A DNA stretch of 64,000 nucleotides. It comes from Haemonchus contortus. Its lineage: Eukaryota > Nematoda > Chromadorea > Rhabditida > Trichostrongylidae. The translations under genes and the position numbers were made by a program. The stretch spans positions 10,058,007-10,122,006 of the forward strand of contig LS997562.1 of NCBI GenBank assembly GCA_000469685.2, written 5' to 3'. Positions 1-13,180 of this stretch are shown in pieces (within the stretch, counting starts at the first letter, position 1; each line of letters begins with the position of its first letter). The notes beneath the pieces are model-generated. The model did no database searches, had not been told where the DNA came from, and saw only the letters and a list, made by a program, of their open reading frames with translations.

Positions 1-269
1 AGTTCCCATGCCAATATAGAGCTAGAATCTTCCATTGCTACTAGACCTTCACTGAACGCAAGTGCCGTACAATGATAAGGAGCAACCTATTCTTCTCTGG
101 ATCGGGTTCCCTCAAGACCTATCAGACCACAGATACGCTGGAGCTCAAGTTGAAAGCCTTCCAGCTTTGAATGATCAACATAGAACGCTCTGGCCTGACC
201 AGCTTTAAAATGTTTTGGACTGCTTTATGAAATCAAAGGAATTGTCTTGACCTCTCTCCTGCGATTTGG

Positions 270-345
270 AACTCCGGCCTGTACGGGACTTTAGTAAAGC
301 ATTAGTACGAGTTCGATTCCCGTCCAATTCCGAATACACTGTAGC
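270..345 (+). repeat. tRNA-like fragment
   Basis: TTAGTAAAGCATTAGTACGAGTTCGATTCCCGTCC has a good T-arm/B-box (GAGTTCGATTCCC) but no complete cloverleaf. Probably a SINE head. Confidence 0.4.
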
Positions 346-2479
346 GAGACTACTAGCTAGGGGGTCATCGCACTGGTACATTCCGAAGATGAGCATGAGG
401 GATAAACTGGATCGCCCTAATTTTTTACTGAATCATTGCCATTGAACCAGCTATGCTAACGTGACCTGCGCTGCAGAACGAAGTGATTATTCTTCTCTAC
501 GTATTAGAAGTAATGATGTAATGATAGCGTAGAAATGTATTTCAATTCAGAATGATGCGTTGTTCCATAGTAGGGGCAGGTTACAGTAATCTGTCCATTT
601 TCGTTTGATTCAGTGATTCAGTAATACAAATGAGGTTCTACTTTTATGAAAGAATCACTGAAGTGGTTTACTAACTCGAAACTTTTTTCATAGCTCGGTA
701 ACTTCTAATTAAGAATTCCTTATTCCCTTCCTTATGATTGTTCCTCTGCATCGTATTACCACCTGGAGTTTGCCGTGATTTTGAATGCATTGAGTGCATC
801 ACATCGGGACGGAGAACGTCCGTTCCGCGCGTCCGTCGAAAGCAGGACAGCCCGCCCACTTCGTGCGCGGTGCAGCTCACTGAGGTCTCGAGATGACATA
901 ACAGTACCACCTAACGTCAACGGAGCGAATGATTTGCATTTGTTCGTGTTATTTTCTCTTTGAGCTGAATGCTGTGGTCCAAGCGCAAATCGTATGCTCC
1001 TCTGACAACTGCGACGTCTGTCAAGTATCGCGGGCTGACCTGCCGCATGCGACGGCTGCGGCGTGACCTAGTTTCAATGGTCACGCGTATCGAAGCGCAC
1101 CCCATCGGAACGCCTTCTTACTCTTTTCTTCAAGTTAAACTTATCAGTTATCGGTTGAACCCTTATTTTCGGATCATCAGTAAGGCATTACATCTTCATA
1201 GAACTGAAATTCTTGAGATCAAATAAATCTAACCAGATCGTTTTGAAGATGGTCCAAAAGTACAACAATTAGGTAAACAAGAAATACAACAATTAGATTA
1301 ACAAGAGTTCACCAAAAAGCATAATATCAAAGAAATTTAGAAAGATAATTGTATGTACGTAGATAGAACAGCTCAAAAAACTGAGAAGTCGTCGTTGTAT
1401 TCACAGGTTCCTTTCCAGTCTATCCAATTTCCCCTGAAAACGTCTAGTTCCCAACTGTCTTGGACCATTATGTGTCATCACCATGAATCTTATTCCTTTT
1501 ATAGTCACTATTCTTTCCCTTTTTCCTTTTTCTCTGTGCAGAAGAGCGACGTAATATTACGTACTCGACGTCAGAAATGACGTCAGCGATTGCGTTCATA
1601 CTTTGTCGTTCAAAGTTCATTCTTGCACTTTTTCATCTGATTCCTATATATACTTGATGCTCCTAGGGCTGAGGGTGGCTTTTGCGATCTGCCAGTCCTA
1701 TCACCGAGGTATGCAATGTTTCAGAGTGAAATCAGTGCGTCCTCCTCTTGAAAGTGATCTCAGGATTCCCTGAATCACCTACTAAAAGTCGCGTTTTTAG
1801 TCCATTACGGTAATAATGATTTGGAAATACTGATTGTATTCAATATTCAATACTACTTTGAATCATTAACGGCTCGAAGCCTACTCGAAATAAACCTTAA
1901 TGGCCCTAGTCAAACATCAGTGAACAATTTTTCAAGAGTGTACAAGCGAGCAAAAAATGAACGCAACTCGAGTGTACACCCTCTTCTCAACTATAGTAGC
2001 CCCTGGATTTTGGATGGATTCATTATATTTTTTCATATCCAACAATATTTGTTTTTCCAATGTTTTTAATAGGTAAACGTCGCAAATCTGCACTTTTGGC
2101 TTTTGACAAGTCGTCATTTTCTTCTTTACACTACGATATCTGTCAGTGCCCTCACCTTTAGAGCCTGATTGCTCTAGATTGCAGAAATACCAACAACTTT
2201 CATTTTGTCGGAAATTGAAGAATTCATCCCTCATTTCAGAATCAAAAAATCGCCCTGAGTAGATTTATTTTTATTCTCCTTCCTATTTATGTTTCTCAGT
2301 TCCGGTTTGGCTCTGTGGCAGACCTACCTTCCAGTTCCTCAAGCCCCAGTTGTCCTAATGCCAGTCGCCTACCTCAAGTCATTCATTTTCGTGTTGTTTT
2401 ACAAATATTTGGTAAATAATGACCATTTGATGAACGGCATCAAAACCATAAGCAAGTCGAGGATAAGCAGGGTCTCTGG

Positions 2480-2585
2480 GGTGCAAGGGATAAAGAGCAC
2501 GGTGCTCGGATAGTACAAATGCGGGTGCAAGCCCGTTTGAGACAGATGTTATGTCCATAAATCGCCAGTATTGTGAGCTTTTATG
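2480..2585 (+). repeat. tRNA-derived SINE, family 2
   Basis: AAGGGATAAAGAGCACGGTGCTCG, a B-box-like GCGGGTGCAAGCCCG, then TTATGTCCATAAATCGCCAG. The same order is seen at 5995 and 44095. Confidence 0.72.
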
Positions 2586-5500
2586 GATGTTTGTGCAAAT
2601 TCCTAGACGAACTGCTAAATGCACTACCGAACCTCCTTCCCTTCGTCGAACTTTCGAAGTACTCGAGAAGTCCATTCGCAACATTAGAAAAAAGATTCCA
2701 TCTCTCCCTGGAGTTCTAGGAAGTTGTCGTCAGCCACTTTCGGAGCTACCGTAAGCCGCCGTCGCTGCTGTGGCGATCCCTTTGTTTATGTCGCTAATTG
2801 ACGAAACGCACAGATGCCTATGTCCCCCTTCTATCCATCCGTTCGTCTCATTTGCCTTCACGATTTCCTTCCGCGTATGATCACCCACCTCTTCCCAAGG
2901 CTTCGAGCGCTTTTTCTCATTTCCCACAGTCCAGTCGTCAAACGTCCCATCGGCGGTTAACTGACCGTGAACAATTCTTTGTTCAACTGACTGCTTTGGT
3001 GGCACCTGGAATCGTGTTATCGTCCCTGGCCCCTATCGTCGTCATTTTCGGCACAATGGGACGATTTCGGGGGAGAGGCGCATTGGCTGTGTGGCATATC
3101 GCTTTTGCAAATCCCCTAATGGTGGACGGAGCCGCATGGGAAAAACCGGCTGCGTAGCTCGCCGAGCTGGCAACACCAGCGAATTCCGCAGATGACTAAT
3201 AAGATTTACTCCGGGAAGTGGCTGATCCCGTCAAACTTGCCACTTCCCGGTTGACCTTTCCTCATTCCGCCCTTTTATGAGCCGCTCGGGCAAAATGTGG
3301 GGCTCCGACAGCTTCGAGGTGTATATAGCTACATGCCGAATAAACAAGTGTTCGGCTGGTGTCTGTGGCTAACGCAATTTGCGGAAGCATCCCGTGGCCA
3401 CGCCCATTTCCATCCTGCCGGCCACCCCTTTCCTTACTCTTCTCCTTCTTTTACTAAACCTCATTCATGGGTACCCCCTGACGGGATGTTTTTCCCTCTT
3501 TGTCCTGCCTATTTGGTGCTTTTGATGCTGCCTTCAATGGAAGCCGAGTCCAGCCTCCTTCCATCGACGACTCCACTAGCGCGACGATCTCAATGAGACG
3601 TTTTTCGAGCGCATATCCGAAGCTGATGTGGAAATAACAGCCATCCGTCCATATGTGTGTTCGACAATCTAATTCTTTGCTCATTCTGTCCAATATATGT
3701 CCTTTGGGACATCATCTTTTCTAGGAGGAGCCGCGCCTGAATGCCATGCGATAGAAGCACTCTTTGACAGCTTCGATTGGTCGCAATTACACTAAAATCA
3801 AATATCCTCTTGCCAAATCGGACATGGCGGCGATTTCTCAGACGGCAATTTGTGATTCCGGCATGCATCTGGGTTAGCGTTCATTAGCCGTAGTGACCAA
3901 AGTGACCAGGACCCAGGGTGGCCAGGACCAGGGATTTGGCCAAAGCGAACACCGTACTTTTTCAGCCGGTATAACCAAGAACTACTGTATTTCTATTTCC
4001 TTATCTCCCGCTTCTCCTTTGAATGCTCCGTTGTTTACTTTATTTACTCAGAGGCACGTTATATTGCCACACTATGACGTAATTCCTTGTCGACCGTATG
4101 TTCATCATTCCTCTAGTCATCCTTTTCCTTCTTTCATACTTTTCACATCATTCCCTAGCCACATAATGATATTTTTGAGTAATTAGGAGAGTGTGGCAAG
4201 TGCAGCTTTTCTTCAAAGTGTGTTCTTCTATGTATTAACTGAAGAAGCCATTGCCAATTCCAGCTACCGTACTTTGTTGTCGCCAACTTCAGTGACTTCT
4301 GCGAAAGTATTGGCCATGCGTACTCCTCTTTTCCCATAATTGGTAAATTAGAGCCCGTACTTTGAAATACCAACAAATTAGCTGCTACTGGTAAAAAATT
4401 TAGAAAAAAATCGAATCGTTTGGAGGATGTCACAGGCACCTCAAAAATAGGAGCTAGGTACTCAAAAGATGATAGGTCACACCTTCCTGTCCTTCAGTTG
4501 TCCTGTGAAAGCGATTTATGAGTGTTGATATAGAAAAAATATAATTGTCTTCGGAAAACCTAGCCTTTTCTACTGCAACTGCAAAATCTTTTTCCGAGTT
4601 GTGTAGGAAACCAAGAAACTTCCGTGAATCACTTTCCGAACTGAATCGACTTGACCTTTCAATCCCCAAAACTTGTGATCGTAGTTGGCCTACACGAAAC
4701 ATGAAACTCGCTAGGAAGCATAGGTTGGTTGCTAAAAAGCATAGATTGGTTGGGTTTGACTGCTATATTGAGAGAGTTGTTAAAATTCTTCAAAAAGACC
4801 TGATTTACTTTGTTGACAGTACAGGATTCTATGAGATCTGATCCATATTTGATCATAAATTTTCCATGGTGATTCCGTGTTTGTTTCTCTTGTTGCTCGT
4901 TCATACTAGTGGTTTATTGGACTCAGAGGTTCTTTGTTTACAACGTGAAAAAATTACCAATTTGAGAACGAATGTAACCAAACTTTCCAGATAGCGCCAT
5001 GCCTTTTCTCCTCGTTCTGAATGGTAGAGTTGTAGGTAGACAGAGACAAGTAATGGCTTTTAAGGAGTAAATTGGTGTACGAATTGATAATTTGATCAAA
5101 TCATGTGCCAAAAGTTGTTATTCATACAAAACAATCCGATCTCTTTGATAGAAGTGAAAAAGTGAAAAAAGTGAAGTGAAATCGCTACATCCGATGGGGC
5201 GGCCTCTGCCTGACTGCTTACCCTGGCGTTTTGTAAAACTTTTTATTTTCACACTTGGAATTGTTTTCTACTTATCTACCTTTTCCTACGACAGAATTCC
5301 CTGTGAGGTCCATGACTACCCCAGTTTAACGCTATGATACCCAACAAAGTACTGTTCGTAGGTAGACGAAGGCTGATCGGGGTGTTTGCCATCTGGTGAG
5401 AGATGAAGGTGTTATAAGGCACCCAGGAAGCTGTTCTAAACTGTTGTACTGAATATGCCATTCCCCTTATACCTAGCGGCTTCACCTGTCTCATTTACCT

Positions 5501-5994
5501 TAGGGTAGATATTTATCAGACATCATGTAACTGCATCCCCATCCTGATTTTGAGTAATGTTCACTCATGATATTACAACGTTTGAAGAATGTTGTCTAGA
5601 TTAATTATCGAGAGCTTGGGATGGGAAAAAAAAGAGTTCCATTGCACTCTCTGAGCAAACCCCACCATGTGCTATACGAATTCGCTCTGATTAACACTTT
5701 TCATGTGTCATCAGGTTCGCTTTTTCTTCTGTGAAACTTGCTTTAATATTTCTTTCCACGTGAGTGGTTTGCGAACAGTTTGATCGTATGCCACATTTTG
5801 AGAAGTTTTAGGTATTTGTTGAGATCCTACGATATTTTTGTTGGGCACCAAAAATCACTGGCCGTCGAAGTAGTGGAAGATACATGCATAGGTGCCTATT
5901 AGATGCCTGAACCATGTTATTCTGGGGGTTGATGTTTTGAGTGCTATTGCTTGTTCGCAATACGCTTTCCAAAAATCTACCAAGGTTGACGATT

Positions 5995-6110
5995 AATGAA
6001 AGGGATAAAGAACACGGTTAAAGGGATACCCGATGAGCACAAGTGCGGGTTCAAGTCCCATCCGAGGCTGAAGTTTTGCCCATGAATCGCTAAGCTCGTG
6101 AATTATTCTG
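5995..6110 (+). repeat. tRNA-derived SINE, family 2
   Basis: GAAAGGGATAAAGAACACGG, GTGCGGGTTCAAGTCCCATCCGAGG (perfect B box GGTTCAAGTCC), then CTGAAGTTTTGCCCATGAATCGC. Confidence 0.77.
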
Positions 6111-9100
6111 AGAACTTGTCAGTTTAAACCTGTGGGTGGTATCAAGCGCACCAAGCGCTTTCCTGATATTTTCTCCCTACCGATTTGCAAATCTATAAAA
6201 ATAGGCAAAAGAAATTATTAATTTTGTTTTTTCAGTCTGACAGGGAAGCAGGCAGCGGTCTGATTTATTTGATAATCAATAATTGATTTGAAAAAATAAG
6301 GTCTTTGTTAGATATTTCCTTTTTTTACGTTTACCCTCTTCGGTCAATGTTTTTTACCCTTTGCTTGTCGTCGGAATAGAGCCGTAATCGAGGAAATGTT
6401 CTTTCATTCTAAGGAGCAGGTGCTATAGAAGAGCAGGTGGAACAGTCGGGAATGTCATGTCGGGGATCAGGTTATTGGTCAATTTCCAATTGCTGGGACC
6501 ACAATATGTATGACAGAAGCTGGAAAAAATCAGAAGGAATCCTTGGGGATAATTCAGATTTGGAGGAAAGGAATTTTGAGAGGTTGAGGTTTGGTGAGAG
6601 GTTAGCAGTATCCAAGACAGCGCTCCCAGATGGGCTTGTGAAGAGCTGTCTTAACACGGGCTCGGGTGAAACAGTTCCAACGCGTACGAAAATGTATCTC
6701 CCAAAGTGGATATTCGGAAGTTGGCATTCAATCTTCAAATTGATATGAGTATTGTAAAAAACCGAATCATTGCTTATGTTTACATTTTTCTGGGAGTTGG
6801 CAGTTGGTGTTCCGCAGGGTAACTCTCCCGGAACAAAGCGAAAAAACCATAAGTAGCTCGACTTTCTCTGGTCCCATTCTTGGGTAAAGCTCCACCGAAT
6901 CACTGCCTTCATGGTCGCATGGTCAATATCTAGTCTTTTGATTGGTAGGCTTTCAGAAGCGAATTGCCGTCGAAGAATCATCCTGGCGATTTGATAAATG
7001 TTCCATGCCTCCCACTTTCTTGTTCGTTCTTCTTCTTCTTCCACTGGAAGCTTTATATCGAGATATGGAGCTTCTCCTTCTCCTCAACTGCCTCAGCTAT
7101 ATTCTTCGTATTTTTGGCTTTCAAGAGGTGGTCCTACTTTGTTAGGCTGTCCATCTCTCCGTTGACGAAGCCGTTGTGCGTCAATGCCACCAAAGAGGCT
7201 CAAGAGCTACTCAACGCCATCTCTCTCCGAAGAGCTTCAGCTGTCAGTGGATCTCCTCTTTCAATAACTTTCTACAGCCCATTGGATATGTTCAATTTTC
7301 TTGTTAGATATAAAAAAAATTGACAAAATGTTGTAATATAGCTGGACGAATGTTTTGCGACCAACATCAATTTTCTCCGAACTCCCATGGGGTATAGCTC
7401 GTCCATATTCCTTGGAGTCTCGTCGGTCGTCCTCCATCCGTCCATAGCTCGAAACTTGTCAAACCCAATTCACATTTCTATCGCCTATGGTGTATCTCCA
7501 ATTCAGGCTTTGAATTTAGTTCACTTTAAAGTTGATGATAATCGATTTTAAAAGGTTTCTGGGTTATCCCTGCAAAGCAGGTATTCCTCTAGCTATTTAT
7601 AGATCTCTTATTCACGCTATTTCCACTTTGGATATTCGACCACTCTTCCTTCAGTAACCTCAAACCGCTCTTTTCCAGAGTCTAGATTGGTCTTTCACTA
7701 ACTTCCTAACTGGCTTATAGATTTTTGATTTTGGCACCGTCCATATCAGTACGATCTCCGCCCACTGTTGCGATTTGACCATCTTTCTGATAAACAACCC
7801 TTAATCACCTTTCCGGATTCTTACCTTTTAACGTTTTGAATAGGTACTCGTAATACGTAACCGAGGTTTGGTGAATCTTGCCTTGAGGATATCCAAAAGA
7901 TAAGGCTGATGCAGGGAAGATATCGAGTGCATGGCGCATATATCACAAGTTCAATCTGGGGGTCTCGCCGCAAATACTACAATTACAATTTTCCCCGAAA
8001 TGGTAGGTTTGTATTCTTCGAGATAAGGTTGCGGGTCCTTCATGCATCTGGAATGCTCAATTAATCCAATATGTTCGATGTATATTTCCCTCCAGAAGAC
8101 TTCAAACCTCTTCCTTTTTATTCGTTGGAGGTATTTCTTTCGAATAGCCCTAAGTTTTCGTCCTTTCAAATACGGTAAATTTGATAATTAACTTTATGAT
8201 ATGATCTGAAGCGTGCCATAACAGATGGGAGAAGCCAACAATTGGGTGTTGAGCAAAAATGATCCAAGAAAAGATTAAATAGAACATTATGGATGAAGAG
8301 TTACCGAATTGGGTTCTTCTTGATGCCTTGTCCTTGAACCTGGACAGCGGGTATTAAGGAGGAACAGGTGGGACGACCATCTTGGGGACTGGGTTTTATC
8401 GTCTGAGAGGGTGTTGGAGAGGCTTTCGTTGGTCGATTTCCAGCTGCTTGTTCGAATCATATCAGGCAGATGCTGTTGGATGTAAATAAGCCTTTCTGTA
8501 ACAAGAGCTTCTAGAGGTTTCTTATCTTTACTAAAAATTTTTCGATTACCTTAGAAGTCAAAAGAAAATCTGCACTTTCCATATTTTGGAGGGAAAGGGG
8601 TAACCCAGTTTGTGAATCCCACTTACTCTCTACTGAACTCTCCCCGACTACTGTGTTACAACTCCCGGCGTCAAAGATTTTTCTCTCACCAAGTCAATGT
8701 CTCGATTACACCCCGTTTTCTAACCGTTTCAATTTGGGTCATCCTCCTCACTTGTTTCGGATCCATTCCCTTCGCTTGAGTTCACTTGAACGTTCTCTAT
8801 CTGACCCAATCGATATATTGATCCCATTGAGCTGTGATCCGACCCTCCGAAGAGTCTGAAATGATTGGTGTGTTTCTATTGTTCAGAGAGATGCAGAAGT
8901 TTTCCAGAGACGTCGGGAATCTCTATGGACCCATTAATTGGGTTCGGGACCTCCTTCGCATTGCAATTAGCCTAACGTTACTGCTTAGAATGCAAATCAG
9001 ATGGGGAATTTCTACGATTCTGTTTGCTTTCATGGTGGCTTTGTGTTGGGGAGTCGGTCTTTCAGCCGTCAGTCATATTTCATTCTTCTTTCGACCAGTT

Positions 9101-10389
9101 TTTTCTTCTACGTTTTTCTTTGCTTAGCGCACTTGGTCTCTAAATCATCCTTCATTGAGAGCAAGAAGTGAAAATTATTCTCCATGGGTTATGTGTACAG
9201 CTTATCCTCCTTGTCAGAAAAATCGATTGTGAAATATTGATGATTCCGAACAGCGATGTACCTCGGCACTGGTACATACTTCCATGACCTGTGGTCCTCA
9301 GTTTTTGCTGGGGTTTTTCATAAGGCAATGAGTTTCATATGAAGCCTGGGGGCCTTACAGCGTCGCAAATTTGAACTAAAGCTTGAACGGAACTTTGAAT
9401 GCTTTTTTTGTAGGCTAGTTTTTGTAAACTTAACAAGTTCTCTTTATGATTTTGAAAATTGACGCCAACCCACGGTTTTGGCCCTGGGCGAACTATTCTG
9501 ACTCCACTAAATTTTCTTCAAGGTCGATAGTCTTGGCTATTGGCAAACGCCTTCTGAGTAAGTAGAGGTTACCGTGGCAAATATTCACTGGTGAAAAACA
9601 CGTCTAGGAAGAGGTCCGACAACTTTGTTTTTATGTGGAATAGGTATTTTATTTTTACCTGACCTCCTGACAGCCCTATTTCGAGTTCTCGGGGTTTTTG
9701 CTTGTAATCTGAGTGGGCCCTAAAACTGAATCTCACTGACCGTTCATTCTCACATCAGTCTTCCGAGAGTATAACCGGCTCCCGAGAAAAAGTATTGAGT
9801 TACATGCATTACTAAAGGGTTTAGGGACACTTACAGCATCTCCCTTGTATTTATTTTTGAAATCCAGCATTCATTCTACCCCAGTCATACCTGTGACAGC
9901 ACTAAATGCAAGGATGTGGGAGGTGGAGGTGTTGATGTGATGACGTGTCTAGCTTGAACTGCATGACAGAGCAAATTTACACCAACCTTTTCAAAGTTTT
10001 CTGATATATGCCGATTCCTTTTCGGAAGTTCCTTTTGACTCAGTTAAGCCAAATAACAACCATTTCTGGTAACGGAAAGTACACGCAGAACGCAGTAGTT
10101 GAGCTATACACAGTAAAGCAGTAAAAAGATTTCCACTGATCGATCCAGTTAGGTTTCCCAAGATCACATGACTAGGCACAAGACGAGGTCCTGATGGAAC
10201 TTCAAACTTGGTTTGTTGAAACGGCTTAGCAGTTTTGACGGATGTGACTTGCTGATGACACTCTGATCCCTTTCTGCGCAAGCAACAGAAATGAACTATT
10301 GAATGCCGAGGAGAAGGCTCCGGCTTAGTTTGGGTGGGTTCCAGCAACTTCATAAGTCTCATGAGCAAATTGGACATTTGGTACTGCTA
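6111..10389. other. No supported gene apart from one unclear long frame
   Basis: AT-rich DNA with the 190-residue minus frame described separately. Minus-strand frames at about 7950-8170 are basic and short. I see no splice-linked coding set. Confidence 0.55.
6472..7044 (-). other. Long open frame of 190 residues, coding status unclear
   Basis: An uninterrupted minus-strand frame with acidic start MEEEEERTRKWE and a Ser/Pro-rich C-terminal half. No known domain. Part of the DNA (about 6420-6560) resembles 8350-8470 weakly (GGTCAATTTCCA and AGAGGTT blocks), which suggests an old repeat rather than a gene. Confidence 0.25.
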
Positions 10390-10695
10390 GATGGAGATGA
10401 TGTAGTGGCAAGTGGCGCACTATCTCACACGCACGGTCCGGGGTTCGAATCCCGGATCGATACACGCTTAATCCAACCAAGCCTTCCATCCCAGACTCCA
10501 CTAATGACTCCCAGGTACCAGACTCGTCTGTGAGGATAAAAGCAGTGTCTTCTACATCGACTGGCCACCGCAAGTTATTGTATAGGCCACATACGCACTC
10601 ATTACGCCCCTACGATCCCGAATGGAAGTCGAGTGGGGGGCGCATCCCTCAGACGGGACTGATTGAAGCCAAAAACTTTCTCCTTTATCCTTATC
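10390..10695 (+). repeat. tRNA-derived SINE, family 1 (good copy)
   Basis: About 300 bp. The tRNA-like head TGTAGTGGCAAGTGGCGCAC with B box GGTTCGAATCC (10442-10452) is followed by the family body: CCAACCAAGCCTTCCATCC, GGTACCAGACTCGTCTG, AGGATAAAAGCA, GGCCACCGCAAGT, TATAGGCCACATACGCACTC and GGGGCGCATCCCTCAGACGGG. At least 15 relatives lie in this window. Confidence 0.88.
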
Positions 10696-11529
10696 CTTAC
10701 ATTTCCTCTTGGTAAGGGTGAATGGATAGTTTCTGACGTTAGGGATACGCCATCGCATTCGACTTCCATTCAGAATGTTTTACATAGTTGCATGTTTGTG
10801 AACATTCACAACATTACCTTTCATCACAAAGATCCCAAATTCTTGGGGCCATAGTTTCAATTTTCAATCGCCCAAGAGAAAATCGCCTTGAAATTCAACT
10901 CGATAGTTTCAGTATAGCCCGCAATTGGCTCTCCTTCACCCATGGCATGTTTATAATTTATCTTAATGTTTTTGATTGCCTCCTGACATTGATTTGATAA
11001 CAACTCTATCGGCCAACGTCTCTTCAGTTTCGTCTTTTTAGAGCTCGAGTGTAAAAAGTTCCTTGCGATCATTCCTCTGAATCAAATAGCCTCTTGAGCC
11101 ACAATAAAGAAGTCCGGGGGTACGATTTCCAGAACCTCCCCTGTTTTGGCCTTGGAATTACCGTTTGCGTTAGGAATCTTCTTCTATCGTCTGAGTATAT
11201 GATTTCAGTTTACGATTGTTGCTTCAAAGTGATTCCGTCGACGATCTGATTTAGCCGTTTGAGATCCATTAATTTTGTGAGCCAAAATTTCGATTTCTTC
11301 GCCTTCGTTAAGGTCTTAAAAAGTCGAGAACAAATGGGATTGGCTACTGTTTCAGCAACACTGAATCCGATCTCTTTGTTCTAGTGTACTGCCTGACGGT
11401 ATGGATTTAGTGGAAATACATAGAATATCGACTCGATTTCTGCCCGCAACTAGGTTGAAGCTGAGCTTTCGCACCACCGCTGCGCACAGGGATCTCGACC
11501 CTGAAAGAAAGGTAGAGTAGAGTTTCTAG

Positions 11530-11785
11530 ACGGGCCCAGGAATCGAATTTAGAATCGATACCTACCCTAGCCAACCATAGGTTCCGTATTTCCGGCGTCG
11601 CTTCATTGATGGAGCGGATTGATCTGAAAGGAGAGAAGCCTTGACCCTTTTACAGGCTAGCCATCGTAAGTCAGGTATAGGCCACAAACGCACCCAAAAG
11701 ACCGCCACGACTCTGAGCAGAAGTCAAGAGCGGGGCGCATCCAAAAAAGAGACTGATTGAAGCCGAAGTCTTTATCTTTTGTCGT
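11530..11785 (+). repeat. SINE family 1, degenerate
   Basis: The body is recognisable (GATACCTACCCTAGCCAACC, then CAGGTATAGGCCACAAACGCA and GGGGCGCATCC). The tRNA-like head is weak and the middle is altered. Confidence 0.7.
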
Positions 11786-11915
11786 TCTCTGAAGATAGTC
11801 TTTGGGTCGGACGCCAGCCATCGTAGAGGGGAAGTTCATAGTCATAGGAAAGGGCGAAACAGGTCGGTAAGTAGCGTAGGTTGATAGCTAACACAGGTTG
11901 GTGCAAGGATTACTA

Positions 11916-13180
11916 TTAGGTTGTTCGGAAAGGAATGCGCGCTTACTTTGTCCATTCATTTCTCCCCTACTATAGAAGATTTTTCAAAACAGTTTTGTCT
12001 ATTCGGAAGAGCTTTTTATTGCGCATTTTTTGATATATTTTTGTCTATGTTTACTTTGTTTTTTTCTGAGAAAAAAAGTCCAAAAGGTGCTTGACCAAAA
12101 ATGCCTTTTGCGGGCTTGCATGTGGTACAACTTCAAACAAGGAAAATCGGCTGCTGAATCTCATCGTGCCACATCTGAAGTATACGGCGAAAAAGCCCTG
12201 TCAGAAAGCCAGTGTCCACGATGGCATCAGCGTTTCAAAAACGGTAATGAAAGCTTGGAGGGCGAAGATCACGGGAGTCGGCCTCAATTCGTCGATAACC
12301 AAGTGTTGAAGACCGTCATCAAATTGGGTCCACACCAAACCACCCGAAAACTGGCAACACATGTTGGCTACTGAAACCCTACCATCCATGAGCATTTGCT
12401 GGCAATTTGCATGACGAACAGGTGCGGAAAATGGGTACCGCACCAGCTAAGCGACGCAAACCAGGCAATACGAGTGGCGATGGCCGAAATTCTTCTTCAT
12501 CGCTCCAAGAACAGCGGTTTTTTCAACTCTATTATTACATCAGACAGGAAATGGATGTGCCTCGACTACGCAACACGAAAAAGACAGCGGTTAGACGCCG
12601 GTGACACTCCAAAACCGACTCCGAAACCGGATATACACGGTAGAAAGGTGAAGCTCTGTTTATGGTGGAACAGCCAAGGTTGAGTGTAGTTTGAAGTCCT
12701 GAATTCGGGTCAAACGGTTACGGCGGATATATACGAAGATCAATTGGACCGCGTGGATCAAGCACTGTGTCATCAAGGTGTCGAAACGAGGTCGACAAAA
12801 TTCCTCCTCGGCAACGCTCGTCCACATGTTGCGAAGACCACCTTAGAAAAAAATTGAGGAATAGGGGTTGGGAATTCCTGCCTCACCCGCCTAACAGCCC
12901 AGACCTGACTCCATCCGATGACCATCTGTTCCGGTCAATGCAGCACTACTTGGCCGAGAGAAAATTCAAAAACCGCGAAAAAGTCCAACTCAAGGTGTCC
13001 AACTACTTTGAGTTGCAGCCGGCCGAGTTCTTCAGAAGATGAATCCATTCTTTGCCCAAACGTAGACAACAAGTCATCGATAGTAATGGAAAATATCTTT
13101 TGAATTGATCTCGTTTAGTTTCGTTTTTATAATAAAAAATTTTTTAAACTCAAACGCGCATTCCTTTCCGAACAACCTAA
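11916..13180 (+). mobile_element. mariner (DD34D) element, copy 1, degenerate
   Basis: A 1265-bp element bounded by TA on both sides, with perfect 26-bp terminal inverted repeats beginning TTAGGTTGTTCGGAAAGG. It resembles the hookworm bandit-type mariners by transposase motifs; that assignment is from memory of the family. It is intergenic, about 10 kb upstream of GOPC. Its sister lies at 39722-40973. Confidence 0.95.
12030..13102 (+). pseudogene. Broken mariner transposase, copy 1
   Basis: Tc1/mariner transposases cut and paste their own element. Visible parts in order: the N-terminal helix-turn-helix region (CLLRACMWYNFKQGKSAAE, SQCPRWHQRFKNG), TSDRKW with the first catalytic Asp, a second catalytic motif changed to LLGNARPH (usual LDNARPH, so Asp to Gly), and the HPPNSPDLTPSDDHLF motif with the third Asp. 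Reading is interrupted by a stop near 12372, a TGA near 12680, another at about 12691, a frame change at the A-run near 12850 and a stop near 13040. Not functional. Confidence 0.92.

Larger units (their letters stand above)
1..5994. other. No supported gene
   Basis: Contains a tRNA-like fragment (270), a SINE family 2 copy (2480) and a GC/CpG-richer island at about 780-1110. A short inverted pair CGGGAAGTGG/CCACTTCCCGG lies near 3213-3250. Open frames are short, overlap on both strands and show no recognised motif. Confidence 0.6.

Noticed and set aside
2730..3005. 91-residue minus-strand frame with mixed composition
   Set aside because: No recognised motif, overlapped by a 119-residue frame on the other strand, no splice support.
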